Positions 1-13,200 of a DNA stretch of 64,000 nucleotides are shown here, one piece after another; the first letter of the stretch is position 1, and each line of letters opens with the position of its first letter. The notes beneath the pieces are model-generated. The model saw only the letters and a list, made by a program, of their open reading frames with translations. It did not search any database and was not told where the DNA came from. Made by a program: the position numbers and the translations under genes. Source of the stretch: Conchocele bisecta (lineage: Eukaryota; Mollusca; Bivalvia; Lucinida; Thyasiridae); NCBI GenBank assembly GCA_029237695.1, contig CM055268.1, positions 52,475,131-52,539,130 on the forward strand. The letters are read 5' to 3'.

Positions 1-480
1 GTGTCATTCAATATCACGATTATCAGACAAGGCTAGGAAACCTGTAGGAATTCCTCGAGACGAGGAATTCCTACATGTTTCCTAGCCAAACTGGTTCAGC
101 TGCACCGTCACACCCATAGTCTACTAGGTCGTCGAGGTAAGGCACTAAACTGGGCAGTGTCGTTCAATATCACGATTATCAGACAAGGCTAGGAAACCTG
201 TAGGATTTCCTCGAGACGAGGAATTCCTACATGTTTCCTAGCCAAACTGGATCAGCTGCACCGTCACACGCAGGGCCTACAATGTCGTTGGGGTAAGGCG
301 CTACTTACATTTCCGGAATTGTCTTTCCCTGTACAGTGTACATTTATTAATGTTCGGTCTTTCACTGTAACTGGTTATAGTGCCATTCGATATCAAGTTT
401 ATTAGCCGAGACTCGGAAACGTGTAGGCTTTCCAAGGTCTGCCAAGGAATGTGTACCATTTTTTAGCCAAGCCTGTTTTT
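1..480. repeat. Tandem 158-bp repeat with internal hairpin
   Basis: Two close copies (1-158 and 159-308) and a degenerate third (about 377-480). Each contains a hairpin whose arms read GGCTAGGAAACCTGTAGGA and its complement around CTCGAGACGAG. A related single copy lies at 10326-10390. No gene in it. Confidence 0.85.
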
Positions 481-1028
481 CTTTCATTCTTCTATGTCCT
501 ATCATAGACTGTGATAAACAGGGGAGATAATTTTAAAATGCAACTGTACCAGGAAACATAACGTTTTTTAGTTGTAAAATACTAATATTATACTCAGTTT
601 TCGTGCATTTAAGCAGTCCACAATTCGATGATAAAATCATATTTAGAACATAACTAAGGACATTATTTTCCTTCTATGATGTGAACAAGACTGTAAAAAA
701 ATACTAAAGGTTTTATGCGAATTTCAGTCTTTCATTATAGTTAAAACTGCTCGTGCAAAGAAAACCGAGTGCAGTCGATTATCTGGTGGCTGACTATATT
801 ATATACGATAATAGATTTCCATTTTTTACCAAAGATAAATCTTTTTCAGGAGACTCTTATGTACAGATGGGTTCAGAAATGCAACATAAATCTACAATTA
901 AAGTATTTTGTATTAATCTATTTTATCACTTTCTGCTCATACCCAGTGCATTTCACTTCATCAGTTGATGTATATCTACAGCCATTAGATATTTGATCTC
1001 TATTCATGTAACCTGCATTGCCCGACAG
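481..1028. other. Intron or upstream sequence, no gene seen
   Basis: AT-rich. The small ORFs at 753-996 show no protein-like character. Ends at the acceptor of the first visible LLTP exon. Confidence 0.6.
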
Positions 1029-1202
1029 CCGTGTGTAGCGGGCGAGTGTGAGACCGTGTACCGTCTGGGAGGCGCCGTGGTCAATGGCGTGCCAGCAATC
1101 AACATCCAGAAGACGCGCAACTTCAACCGCTGTATGGAGAAGGTGGCGTTCGCCAGCATGATGTATGATCCAGTTGCCTGCCCCTACTGCGGCATTGATA
1201 TG
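1029..1202 (+). CDS. LLTP exon 1 in window: N-terminal lipoprotein sheet
   Basis: 58 codons, phase 0 to 0, acceptor CCCGACAG and donor ATG|GTGGGT. It encodes CETVYRLGG, then IQKTRNFNRC, then ACPYCG. The KT-R/N-(L/F)-x-x-C pattern is characteristic of the vitellogenin N-terminal beta-barrel. The five cysteines probably form the conserved disulfides. The acceptor is pyrimidine-poor, so the start is less sure than the end. Confidence 0.85.
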
Positions 1203-4200
1203 GTGGGTAACCTGGGGCCCGTTTCACTAAACTTCGTACGACTAAAATGTTCGTAAGTGCAAATTTAGGATCGTCTGGAAATTTCAATTAATGGATTTAC
1301 ATTTATTGAGCATAGGCTGCATATGCAGCCTATGCTCAATAAATGTAAATCCAATAATTGTTTACAAGAAAACATTGTTAATGTGACATTTACAGACTAT
1401 CATAATTTTGCACTTACGAACATTTTAGTCGCGAGAAGTTTAGTGAAACGGCCCCCTGCTTCACAGTCTAGCTCGATCTTGATGTAAAATGCTAATTACC
1501 GTAATAACCCTAAATATTCAGACACCAATTATTTGGGGAAACACATACAAATATATGGTTACCCTACAACAGTGAGCATGCCAATATTTAGGGTTAGTAT
1601 GGCAGTATTGGTTTCATCACAATAACAATGTATTTGTATACAAAGCAAATTGTGTCTGAATATTTAGGGTTATTACGGTAAGTATTTGCATGCTGGGAAA
1701 CTTGTGCGCCATAAATAGTTAAAACAGAGCAGAAGACAATTCATTATATTTTCTTTTATATCTCCCTGTAAATATCATTAATAAATGTCTTTGATATTTA
1801 ACTAATGAAGCTTATTTATAGCGAAAATGTTTTTATTTTATGAATATGTCTTTGAATTGCATTTGCCGGACGACTCAATTCTAATGAAATTCCAGGACAA
1901 ACTGACAAAGATAAATAAGGAAAATACTCTTAATTTGTTATTCTGTTATTTTCCCACTGCTTCACTGTCTAGCTCAGTCTGTTGTTGAGTGGATGTAAAA
2001 TGCTACTTAACTCTTTGCATGCTGGGGGAAACTTGTGAGCTATAAATCGTTCAAAAATGGCAGACGACACATGACTAATAATTATGTTTTAGAATTTCAT
2101 CAGAATTGAGTCCAGAGGACACAATTCTAATGAAATTCTAAAACATATTTAAGAACATAATTTCAGAAATAAGAAAAAGACTCTGAATTTGTTGGCCATT
2201 ATTTTCACCACTAGCATGCAGAGTTAATCCCTTGCTCAGTTTGGGTGTACAGTGGAACATCTCTAAACTGCACATCTAGAACAATATCGTGTTTAAGTTT
2301 TATTTGTTTCACTCTCATTTATCCCTGATGATAATGTCTGTTTATGATTGCTAAGCACATACACACATGTTTGAGTGCTCATAAGGCTGAATTAACGTTG
2401 AACCTCTCTAAACTGGACACACTGAGGACCTCCAACAACTACTGTTTGTTTCACGAAAGCTGCCCAAATTTTACGGCCATATAAACAATTTAAAAACAAT
2501 ATTTTTTTCGATAATATTAAATTAAAGGAAAATTTAAGAATGTGCCTTCTTTTTATTTCTTGAAATTTGGTCAAATATTGGTTTTATTACGAAAAATTGA
2601 TTTCTCTATGGGAATTTAACATGGGGGGAAAAGAGGTGGATGAGTTGTGGGAGGAGTCAAAAAACGACTCCGAAACCTAGCTAGATAGCTTGGAAATGAT
2701 CCAACTAAGAAAACAAAAGTTAAATCTTAAAAATCGGTCTAGTATTTCTGAAATTCTAAAAAATTTCCCCATGTTAAATCCCCATAGACATCTTCACTCT
2801 GTGAAGATGTCTATGGGGATTTAACATGGGGAAATTGTTTTTTCGCATTAAAATAAATATTTGACCAAATTTCGCGAAATAAAAAGGAGGCTCATTCTTA
2901 AATTTTTCTTTATTAACTTAATATTATCGAAAAAAATATTGTTTTGGAATTGTTTACATAGCCGTAAAATTTGGGCAGCTTTCGTGAAACAGACACTAGA
3001 CTAGTATTCTCATTGTACACAGGGCATGGACGCGGTGACGGCCCAGTCAGTGGTGTTTATGACAGTGACAGGCACTCCGTCCCTCTTCCTCATCGTCAAC
3101 GCGGTCGGTGAACACCAGTACAACCTGAAGCCCTACTCCGAGACCGGCGGACGTGTTGCAACCTTCGCAAAGTAAGTCTACGCCATCATAAAGTAGATAC
3201 ATTACTTAAATTTCAAAATAGATTTGGCTGGTAATATTATTGCGGACATGACCAACTTTTGCAAAGTACGGTAAGTCTACTTCATGATATTGACATAAAT
3301 TCCGCAATAGATTCAATCACTATATACTGTATGCTGCCTAGGTTTCTGTTTCTGGAGCCCGTTTCACTAAACTTTGTACGACTAAAATGTTTATAAGTGC
3401 AAATTTAGGATCGTCTGTAAATTTCAATTGATGGATTTACATTTATTGAGCATAGGCTGCATATGCATCCTATGCTCAATAAATGTAAATCCAATAATTA
3501 TTTACTAGAAAACATTGTTAATCATAATTTTGCACTTTAAATACAAACATTCATCCTTAGCGGAATTCCGATTGGAGACCTGGTTTGGCCCTCACATACG
3601 TATTTGACATTTTGTATGTGACAGATGAATCTGGATATACCCCTTATGTGAGTATTACGATTATTCATAATCCTATTTTAGGGGAAGGGGCCAAGTGACT
3701 GGAGTGGTATGTACCTGGCACCAGGTCAGGTTATTGTGATTTCAGTGCTGAATATATTTGTTCTCGATGTAAATATTCCGTTCTGATTTTGGGATTTCCC
3801 CCCAATGCAGCAGGTTAAAACGGGATCGAACCCGTTTGCCCGGCCTTACATGACCTTAGCTGTTGATATGCCATTAAACACCAATAAACAAACAAACAAA
3901 CATTTTCGTTGAACGAAGTTTAATGAAACACCTCCCTGGTTTGTATCATATTGTCTGATAATAACACAAGATATGCCTGGAGCAAAAAGAGGTTATTGCC
4001 TTTGCAATCAGTGTAGCCATAGATCAGCCTGTAGCCTATTTCACCAACATTGCAAAGTATACTTATCTAGCAAAGTATACTTAGAGAGAGACATTCGATA
4101 CATTTATTAATTTTTATTATACTGAATTTATTACATTATCACAGCAATTTTGTCTGTGATAGTGTAATAAATTCAGTATAATAATTCTGCATACTTTTAA

Positions 4201-7200
4201 TCATCAAATATATGCAGTGGTTAGTTCTATAATGAAATAATGCATTTTGGAAAAAATAAATGGTTACTCCCTCTAAGTATACTTTGCTAGATAAGTATAC
4301 TTTGCAATGTTGATGAAATCGGCTACAGGTCACTATTGAGTTTGAGAAAATACTTGTGAAGCATCCAGCAAAACCTTTAGATCAAGCTGCATATGTAAGT
4401 GTTGTGGATTGATCAACTACTCAATAGTTTAATAAGCCCTTTTATGTGATTGTCATATATTATGTTATAGATAAGTAATTTGCCATCTTTCTCAGTATAT
4501 TCCACATAAAATTGTTAATATTGAACACCAGTACAACCTGAAGCCCTACTCCGAGACCGGCGGACGTGTTGCAACCTTCGCAAAGTAAGTTTACGCCATC
4601 ATAAAGTAGATACATTACTTAAATTTCAAAATAGATTTGGCTGGTAATATTATTGCGGACATGACCAACTTTTGCAAAGTAAGTCTACTTCATGATATTG
4701 ACATAAATTCCACAATAGATTCAATCACTATACTGTATGCTGCCTAGGTTTCTGTTTCTGGAGCCCGTTTCACTAAACTTTGTACGACTAAAATGTTTGT
4801 AAGTGCAAATTTAGGATCGTCTGTAAATTTCAATTGATGGATTTACATTTATTGAGCATAGGCTGCATATGCATCCTATGCTCAATAAATGTAAATCCAA
4901 TAATTATTTACTAGAAAACATTGTTAATCATAATTTTGCACTTTAAATACAAACATTCATCCTTACCGGAATTCCGATTGGAGACTTGGTTTGGCCCTCA
5001 CATACATATTTGGCATTTTGTATGTGACAGATGAATCTGGATATACCCCTTATGTGAGTATTACGATTATTCTTAATCCTATTTTAGGGGAAGGGGCCAA
5101 GTGACTGGAGTGGTATGTACCTGGCACCAGGTCAGGTTATCGTGATTTCAGTGCTGAATATATTTGTTCTCGATGTAAATATTCCGTTCTGATTTTGGGA
5201 TTTCCCCCCAATGCAGCAGGTTAAAATGGGATCGAACCCGTTTGCCCGGCCTTACATGACCTTAGCTGTTGATATGCCATTAAACACCAATAAACAAACA
5301 AACAAACATTTTCGTTGAACGAAGTTTAATGAAACACCTCCCTGGCTTGTATCATATTGTCTGATAATAACACGAGATATGCCTGGAGCAAAAAGAGGTT
5401 ATTGCCTTTGCAATCAGTGTAGCCATAGATCAGCCTGTAGCCTATTTCACCAACATTGCAAAGTATACTTATCTAGCAAATTATACTTTGAGGGAGACAT
5501 TCGATACATTTATTAATTTTTATTATACTGAATTTATTACATTATCACAGCCATTTTGGCTGTGATAATGTAATAAATTCAGTATAATAATTCTGCATAC
5601 TTTTAATCATCAAATATATGCAGTGGTTAGTTCTATATGAAATAAAGCATTTTGGAAAAAAATAAATGATTACTCCCTCTAAGTATACTTTGCTAGATAA
5701 GTATACTTTGCAATGTTGATGAAATCGGCTACAGGTCACTATTGAGTTTGAGAAAATACTTGTGAAGCATCCAGCAAAAACTTTAGATCAAGCTGCATAT
5801 GTAAGTGTTGTGGATTGATCAGGAGCTACACTACTCAATAGTTGAATAAGCCCTTTTATGTGATTGTCATATATTATGTTATAGATAAGTAATTTGCCAT
5901 CTTTCTCAGTATATTCCACATAAAATTGTTAATATTGAACAAACTTTCATCAAAACATAGTTGGCAGCATTCACACCGTTCTGTATGAATTGTAGCCTCT
6001 AGTCTTTCATTTTATTTATTTTTTGCTGCTAGAAAGACCATTGGCATTGCGGTGCTTCTAAGAAGCACTTTTTCACACTACTGCGCAGCTACCAGTAGCC
6101 TTTTTCATGAACATTGCAAAGTATATTTTTCTAGCAAAGTATACTTTGAGGGAGAAATTTTCAATTTAAGAATAAATTTATTAATTTTTATTATACTGAA
6201 TTTATTACATTATCACAGCCATTTTGGCTGTGATAATGTAATTAATTCAGTATAATAATTCTACATATTTTTAATCATCAAATATATGCAGTCGTTAGTT
6301 CTATATGAAATAATGCATTTCGGGGAAAATAAATTATTACTCCCTCAAAGTATACTTTGCTAGATAAGTATGCTTTGCAATTTTGATGAAATCGGCTACT
6401 GAAATTATACTGGTTAAAATTGATGTCATGATTTCTCACCCATATAATTATTCCCAACCATTGCAGACAAGCCCTGAATCTGGTGACGTCACGACCAATC
6501 AGTGACCAGATCCCAAGTCCGAGCGCCCCTATCGTGCATGCACGCTCGATCCGTGCGACCATCCCAGAGGAAAGGGAGAGCATTCTGGGAGCGAGCCAAC
6601 CCGTGGTTAGGGGCGCCGACATGACTGAGTTTTATGGAATGGTACGCTAGTCCGTTTACTGACATGTTGTTGTGACTGGGTAAATGAGACTTATGGAATA
6701 TGCGACCTGTGTAGCTCCTGATCCAGTCACAGTGACATATATGTATATAGACAGCAGACTGTGTTCAGCTTGATCAGGGTCGATAAATTTCCAAGCATGT
6801 AATGCTTTCATGTTTGAAATCAGGAAGTTTGGTTGGCCGCGGCTGAGCTGTGCTGTGCTCAGTCTCGGCCAATCAAACTACCTTATTTCAAATACATATA
6901 AAATGGTACACCAGTCTGTTCTTCTCACCCATATATAGTAGCAGACTGTCATCAGCCTGATTAGTAGCTGATTTCATCAAAATTTCAAAGTATACTTATT
7001 TATTTATTTTTCCCAAAATGCATTATTTCATATTTAACCAAAGACTACATATATTTGGTGATTAAAAGAATGCATGATTATTATATTGAATTTATTACAT
7101 TATCACAGCCAAAATGGCTGTGATAGCGTAATAAATTCAGTATAATAAAAAATAATAAATTTATCATTACATTGAATATTTCTCCCTCAAAGTGTACTCA

Positions 7201-10200
7201 GAGATCTACACTTGGACTCAAATATTTTTGTTTTTTATGCCCCATGGACCACAGTTTGTGGTATTATAATTTATCTGTCCATCACGCGGTGTTGTCCAGT
7301 AAACTACTTATAACGGTTTCAGTTCCAAGAATACTATATTTTGCTTGTCTGGTGATATAATATGTTCTACAGTTTTCAGCCAATTTTTACTTCATACTCG
7401 GTGTATGTGATCATGATCAACTGAGTTGTCATGACATATTCTTTCATATACATGTACTAAGAAAGAAGGGAAATTGTCTTAGAACCAACGTATTGGTAAC
7501 TTGTATGAATTAAATTAATAAAAAAGTCCTATTTAAAGGCAAAGAAGCTGATTTACGCCATTGAGAAAATGACGGCCGAGACAGTAGAGCCAGAAATGGG
7601 AGACCTGTTGGCGGAGCTGCACAGAATCGCTAGAATACTGGACAGACCTACTCTGTCCAAGATTGTGCGAGAGTTTGTCATGGATGCAACCAAGGCTCCA
7701 AATGCAAGGTATTATATGTAGCTCGGCATAAGGATCAATACTGTCGATCTGCCCCACTTTGGGTGCCAATTTTGTTACACTTTCCCTCATGCACCAAACA
7801 TGATGTCTCGTCATTTTAATAAATTTAAAAATGAAGAATTTATTCTTTTAAATTTTCATCAATCACTCAAATCCACCAACGCCAACATTTTGATTTACAT
7901 CCGTATTCAAGTTCTTTCACCTCTGGCGTTAGTTATTTATTCAACAACCTACATTCACATAATACTCTCTATCTCTAATTGTGACAGGATTTGTATGGCT
8001 ATTTGGCCTTCACTTGGTTTTAAAAGAACACTTGAATTATTATAGGAATTAATGGCCTTTTTGTGGAATTTATCGGGGATATAAACTTGGAAAAGTCGCG
8101 GGAATACTGGACGAGGCCTTTCCGGCCTTCGTCCAGTATTCCCGCGACTTTTCCAAGTTTATACCCCGATAAATTCCACAAAAAGGCCATTCATTCCTAT
8201 AATAATGCTTTAGTATTTCAATTTACATCTTTTAACAGCATATTAGAATTTGTTTTTTCTAATAAATATGAACAAAACTCACATTTTTCAGAAACATTTC
8301 CACATTACATGTCTTCAAGCCAGATTATCTGAACAAATATTGAATATTACAGGTTAATCAGTGACTAACACATGTTTGTTATCAATTACAGGAAGATTAT
8401 TCTGGATGTCCTCCCAATGGTTGGAACGCCCGAGGCCGTCGGTGTTCTGCTCGAACTCCTAGCCAGAGAAGATTTCCGTGCTATGATTGGCCCCACTGCC
8501 TTCATAAAGCTGGCTCTGGTGCCACGACCCAACACCATCATCGTCGAGGCAGTCATGGTGAGTGGTACATAGAGAATAGTAGGTTAGTGGCGTGAATGGG
8601 ACAACATATCTGGCAAGGCTTCGGAAACGGGATGGGCGAGGCTTTGCCGAGCACATCGCGTTTCCGTGCCACGCCAGATATTTTTTCCCATTCACGGCAC
8701 TAACCTACTATTCTATTTATCCCGTCAACACATACAAATTGCTTTGAAAATGCAAAAACATAACCCCAGTCACCGCAAATATTCATACGCAGTGATTAGG
8801 TTGTATTGACAGGATATCAAACATGTTTCATGGCACCGTGTTTCACGGCACTTGCGCACGGTGTTGACGGGATAAATGGGCCCCCGCTCACAAAACGGGG
8901 CCTCTGAACATATGAAACAATTGTTGATTATTGTCATTTTATTATTGAAATAGTTGAATAATTAACTTTAATAGAAAAGGTTATGTGTTAGATATTTATG
9001 AGTCAAAGGGTTAAATAATCACTCAAGTAATATTGTACCGTTAGTATCTGTATGTAAATCCAAAGTAACCTAATTAACATAAAGTGTTATTTCCTTTAAT
9101 ACAGGAATTCATGGCAAACATCCGAACATGGCCGACGCCAATGTGGAAACGTGCGGCTTACCTCTGTCTTGGTGCCCTTGGTAACAAGGTGCTCAAGGTC
9201 AACACCATTGCTGTCCAAGGTAAGTCATGTGTCAAGGTCATCGTTTCTTTGTATATAATTGGTGATGGTTCAATGTAGTGCGCAGGTACATGTGCAAGTT
9301 GTGTTATAAACTGCATCAATTAACTATTTTAGTGTCACTTATTGAAGTGGCAGCCAGTTTTGACTTTATGAGACACTGTATTCTTTGAACAGCAATACTT
9401 GCCAATTCCTATCCTTAAGTATATTCTGAGAAATTTCTACTATTTCCGAGCCAAGCCTGATAAATTTTATATCAAAATACATGGTATTGTATACTATCAG
9501 GTAAGTTATTTTACTACAGATTGAGCAAATATGGGTTTCCTTGAAAATAACACAGACTTGTTTATGTTGCGTCATGACACTGATCTCATTCCATAACGTC
9601 ATGTGATGTCGTTCGACCAATCAATAAAACAATTAACAGCAAAAGTAATATTGAATCCATGTGTGTGATCTCATTCAATCAATACTTAGAGGTTAATACG
9701 TGGCGTGCCAATACTACATGTGTGTCAACTACAGCCTGAAGGCTTAGAAGATTGAACATTGCACGATACGACAATTTATTTATTAGGTCAATGCATGTGA
9801 TGTGCATCATACGACCAATGCAGCATCAGTGAAACTAGTTTTGTATCGGTTGTGACCTGGATATTTCCATGATTGATATGTCAATTTGTTATCAGTCGGC
9901 ATGTATTAGGCAAATGTGAAGCTTGTTACCTGATAAAAAGTAATTCAGTATGAGTTCTTTGTCAGCCTGTTATGACATGGGGGCGCCACAGAGCCTTAGC
10001 TTAACACACAAAACAAGTTGACACAGCACTTTAAATTGCAGATGGATTTTTTAGAGTACCAATTTTGATATTTATTTTGTGATAAAACATGCACCATCTG
10101 TGTCTGCAGAGTTAGTGAGCCAACAGGAACTGGTGAAGGAGATTCGTGACCAGGAGAATGTGAAACAACTGCGCCGTAACCTTGACAGCAAGCTGCGCCA

Positions 10201-13200
10201 GATTGAGGGTCTGCTCGAAAAGACAGTCGCCGTGCACGGCAAGGCTGTTGCCCGCATTGTCATGGTATGCTCATTGTATGGCTGGAAAATAGAGAATTCC
10301 AGGCACGTGTCTTTTGATATGAAATGTGTCGGGTAAGGCTAGGAAACGCGTAAAGCCGAGGAATTCCTACCATGTCCTAGCCGAGCTTGATATCTTAGAG
10401 ACTATTATGACATTATATGTATCAGGTCATTGTCATGCTATGGTGATAGTCACACGATGGTGACAGTCAAACTATGGTGATAGACATGCTATGGTGATAG
10501 TCACACGATGGTGATAGTCAAACTATGGTGATAGACATGCTATGGTGATAGTCACACGATGGTGATAGTCAAACTATGGTGATAGACATGGTATGGTCAT
10601 TGTCAGTGTATGGCCATTGTCACGGTATTGTCATTGTTACAGTATGGCCATTGTCACGGTATGGTCCTTGTCACAGTATGGCCATTGTCACGGTATGGCC
10701 ATTGTCACAGTATGGCCATTGTCACAGTATTGTCATTGTCACAGTATGGCCATTGTCACGGTATGATCATTGTCACAGTATGGCCATTGTCACGGTATGG
10801 TCATTGTCACAGTATGGCCATTGTCACTGTATGGCCATTGTCCATTATGTATCAGGAATGAGAATTTTTAGGATATATCTTTAGGTTCATGATAATTACG
10901 GAAAAATACTAATGTTTCAACATGTGAAGCGCACTTTTACGCATTTTTAGTGCAACCATTTGTTTGTTTAGCCATTTTCATGATTTGCCACATGGAACTG
11001 CTCCTACCCCTTATGTATGGGTAGAAACATGTAATTAAGTGCTATGCCTTTTCCCAGCCGCTTATAGCAGCTGTTTGTCTGAGAGCCTGATGTGTTGAAT
11101 ATTTTTTTATCAAACATTGAAATGATGATAATGACATAATGCATTTCCAGGCATATGTAATAAAATCTTGGATGCCATCTTGAATTTACTGGCCTGCACA
11201 AAGAATTCCAAATTTATGGCGCCAGTCTGATTTTTCAATAAACTAAAAAAATACAAGTATTTCCTAATTCTGTGCTTTATAAAATGTACTTGAAAATAGC
11301 TGTTCATGTAGGGGCAATCTTGTCCCATCTTAACATTTCTTCCCTGTTTAACTGGAATGGACTATTCCATGTTATTTTAATCACCATTCTATTCATCGGA
11401 AAACTAGTAATTTGTAAAAAAAAAAGATCAGCAATATTTACACACCGTGCCAATCCTGATGGGACTCGTAACTGTCATCTGGATCTAAGCCATTTGTAAG
11501 TATTGTACGTATAGTGCTGAAGGTGTAATTGATTCCTTCAATTGTGGCTGTTTGTTTCCAGATGGTGAAGAAGCTGTATATGACCGAGGTTGCTGACAAC
11601 AAAATTCTCGCCCTGAAGACGATTGGTAACCTTGGTTTCGTTGAGTTTATTCCTGTTGTCACGGAGATAGTGATGAACAAGGCCGCCCCCTGGGCACTGA
11701 GAATGCAGGCTATCTTCAGTGTGAAACACATGGTCCCCATTGTCCCAGAAAAGGTACCAGAGTTTTCTATTTTAACCTTTAAACAAAACTGTAACAGTTT
11801 TTGTTGTATTTTTATTTTCTGGTTTATTTATTACTAGTAACCAGAGTACTTGATAAAATAAACGGACTGTTGAAAACTACATGTGAAAATACCAAGTGGT
11901 TAAAAACTGCAAAGGCTTAAAATATTAAACGAGCTGAAATATTCATGGATTCAAATGATGTGCGACAAGTCACATTATTACCGGTAATTTATTTATATTA
12001 ATTTGAATATATATATTTTTTAATTTATAAATTATATGACAGACAAATGTTCATCAGAATGGGAGAAAATAACATGCAAAATGCATAGTGATATGTTTTT
12101 TATGGATTTCACACATTACATATTTAATAACAGCTAGAACTTTTCAATCTTGTGAACTTGCTATTGTCTAGGACAGCACTACATGCAATGTCATATCTCA
12201 TATATGTGAAAGTCTCTTTCATTCCAGAATTGTTGATAAAAATTTGAGCTACTGGTAATTAATGTTTTTTTATATAAATTAAAATAGTCTGACGTTATCT
12301 ACGAAAAAATCAATGTACTCGAGTAACATTTTTGCTGTGATCTGCATACAGATACCCTCAACCTCCCTGCCAATGTCAATTCATGCATTGGCACTGCCCC
12401 AGTTTTATTGTCAACTGCAGATTCGTGAGTTAGTGTTGCCGCTGTTTTTCGACCGTGCGGAGATAGACGAGGTGCGACTGGCAGCCTACTGGACGGCGAT
12501 GAGAGCCCAGATCACCATGCCCGAGTTGGAGATGATCACCGCAGCCCTGTATGACGAGCCCAGTTACAACGTGGGCACCTTCGTCTTCCAGCATCTCACC
12601 AAGACTGCCGCCCTCGCTGCCACCTGTAACTGTGTCCAGTCCATGTATGTGTGGCTTCCGTTATTAAAGCTGTTTCATAAATGTGCATATACAGGCACGG
12701 ATAAAGGGGGGGGGTGGGGGGGCCAGGGGGTCCGGACCCCCCCACCCCCCCCCCCACACCACCCCCCCCCCCCACCCGGCAAAAAAAAAAAGATGAAAAT
12801 CTACAATACTCAAATAGTTGGATGACTTTTTTCGTGGCCTAGGTGTCAGGAAATCGCATCTGCGGCGATCTGGCATCTACAAATTTCCTGGGGGAAGACC
12901 CCCCTAATTTACGATTTCGCGCTAGCCGACTTGTAATTACAGATGGGTTTTTTATTGATGAAATACCAAACAGTGCAGATCCTGATCAGACTGTGCGGAT
13001 GCACAGGCTGATCTGGATCTATACTGGTTGTAAAATTCATAAGCCCAATCTCCAGTCACAGCCCCATTTTTGGTGAAGATTTATGTTTTTGTGAATTTGT
13101 CTTACGGTAATTCATTGTGATGATACACAACTTTCCTGGTAAATATTCTAAATATTAAATTTATTTCTCAACTGACGTATATGTCGTGTTTTTGTAAGAA

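Larger units (their letters stand above)
3110..5942 (+). repeat. Direct tandem duplication, two copies of 1.41 kb
   Basis: Copy 1 runs from 3110 to about 4526, copy 2 from 4523 to about 5942. The offset is 1,413 bp at the left edge, with only scattered base changes and small indels between copies. Left, middle and right junctions all carry TGAACA. Each copy holds the last 62 bp of exon 2, a foldback element with a SINE-like insertion, the 19-bp micro-exon, a family-B foldback and the 66-bp exon. Confidence 0.95.
5943..7538. other. LLTP intron before exon 3, filled with foldbacks
   Basis: Holds a family B copy (6093-6401), a hairpin at 6818-6891 with arms GAAATCAGGAAGTTTGGTTGG, a partial family B copy (6963-7200) and weak family F fragments (6660-6760). 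No exon seen. Confidence 0.7.

Noticed and set aside
4139..4333. ORFs inside family B foldbacks (also 5545-5739, 6052-6255, 42836-43042)
   Set aside because: They follow the palindromic element and are not conserved as proteins.
4523..4584. Use of the duplicated exon 2 fragment as an exon
   Set aside because: No acceptor in front of it; the preceding sequence is the end of the first duplicate.
8063..8332. ORF across the family D hairpin (also 34075-34459)
   Set aside because: Lies in a palindromic element found at three sites.
10435..10855. CRISPR-like array
   Set aside because: No distinct spacers and a eukaryotic context; it is a minisatellite.
10576..10884. ORFs of 83-102 codons repeating WPLSQYGHCHS
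   Set aside because: Translate an 18-bp minisatellite inside an intron; all frames are open by periodicity.
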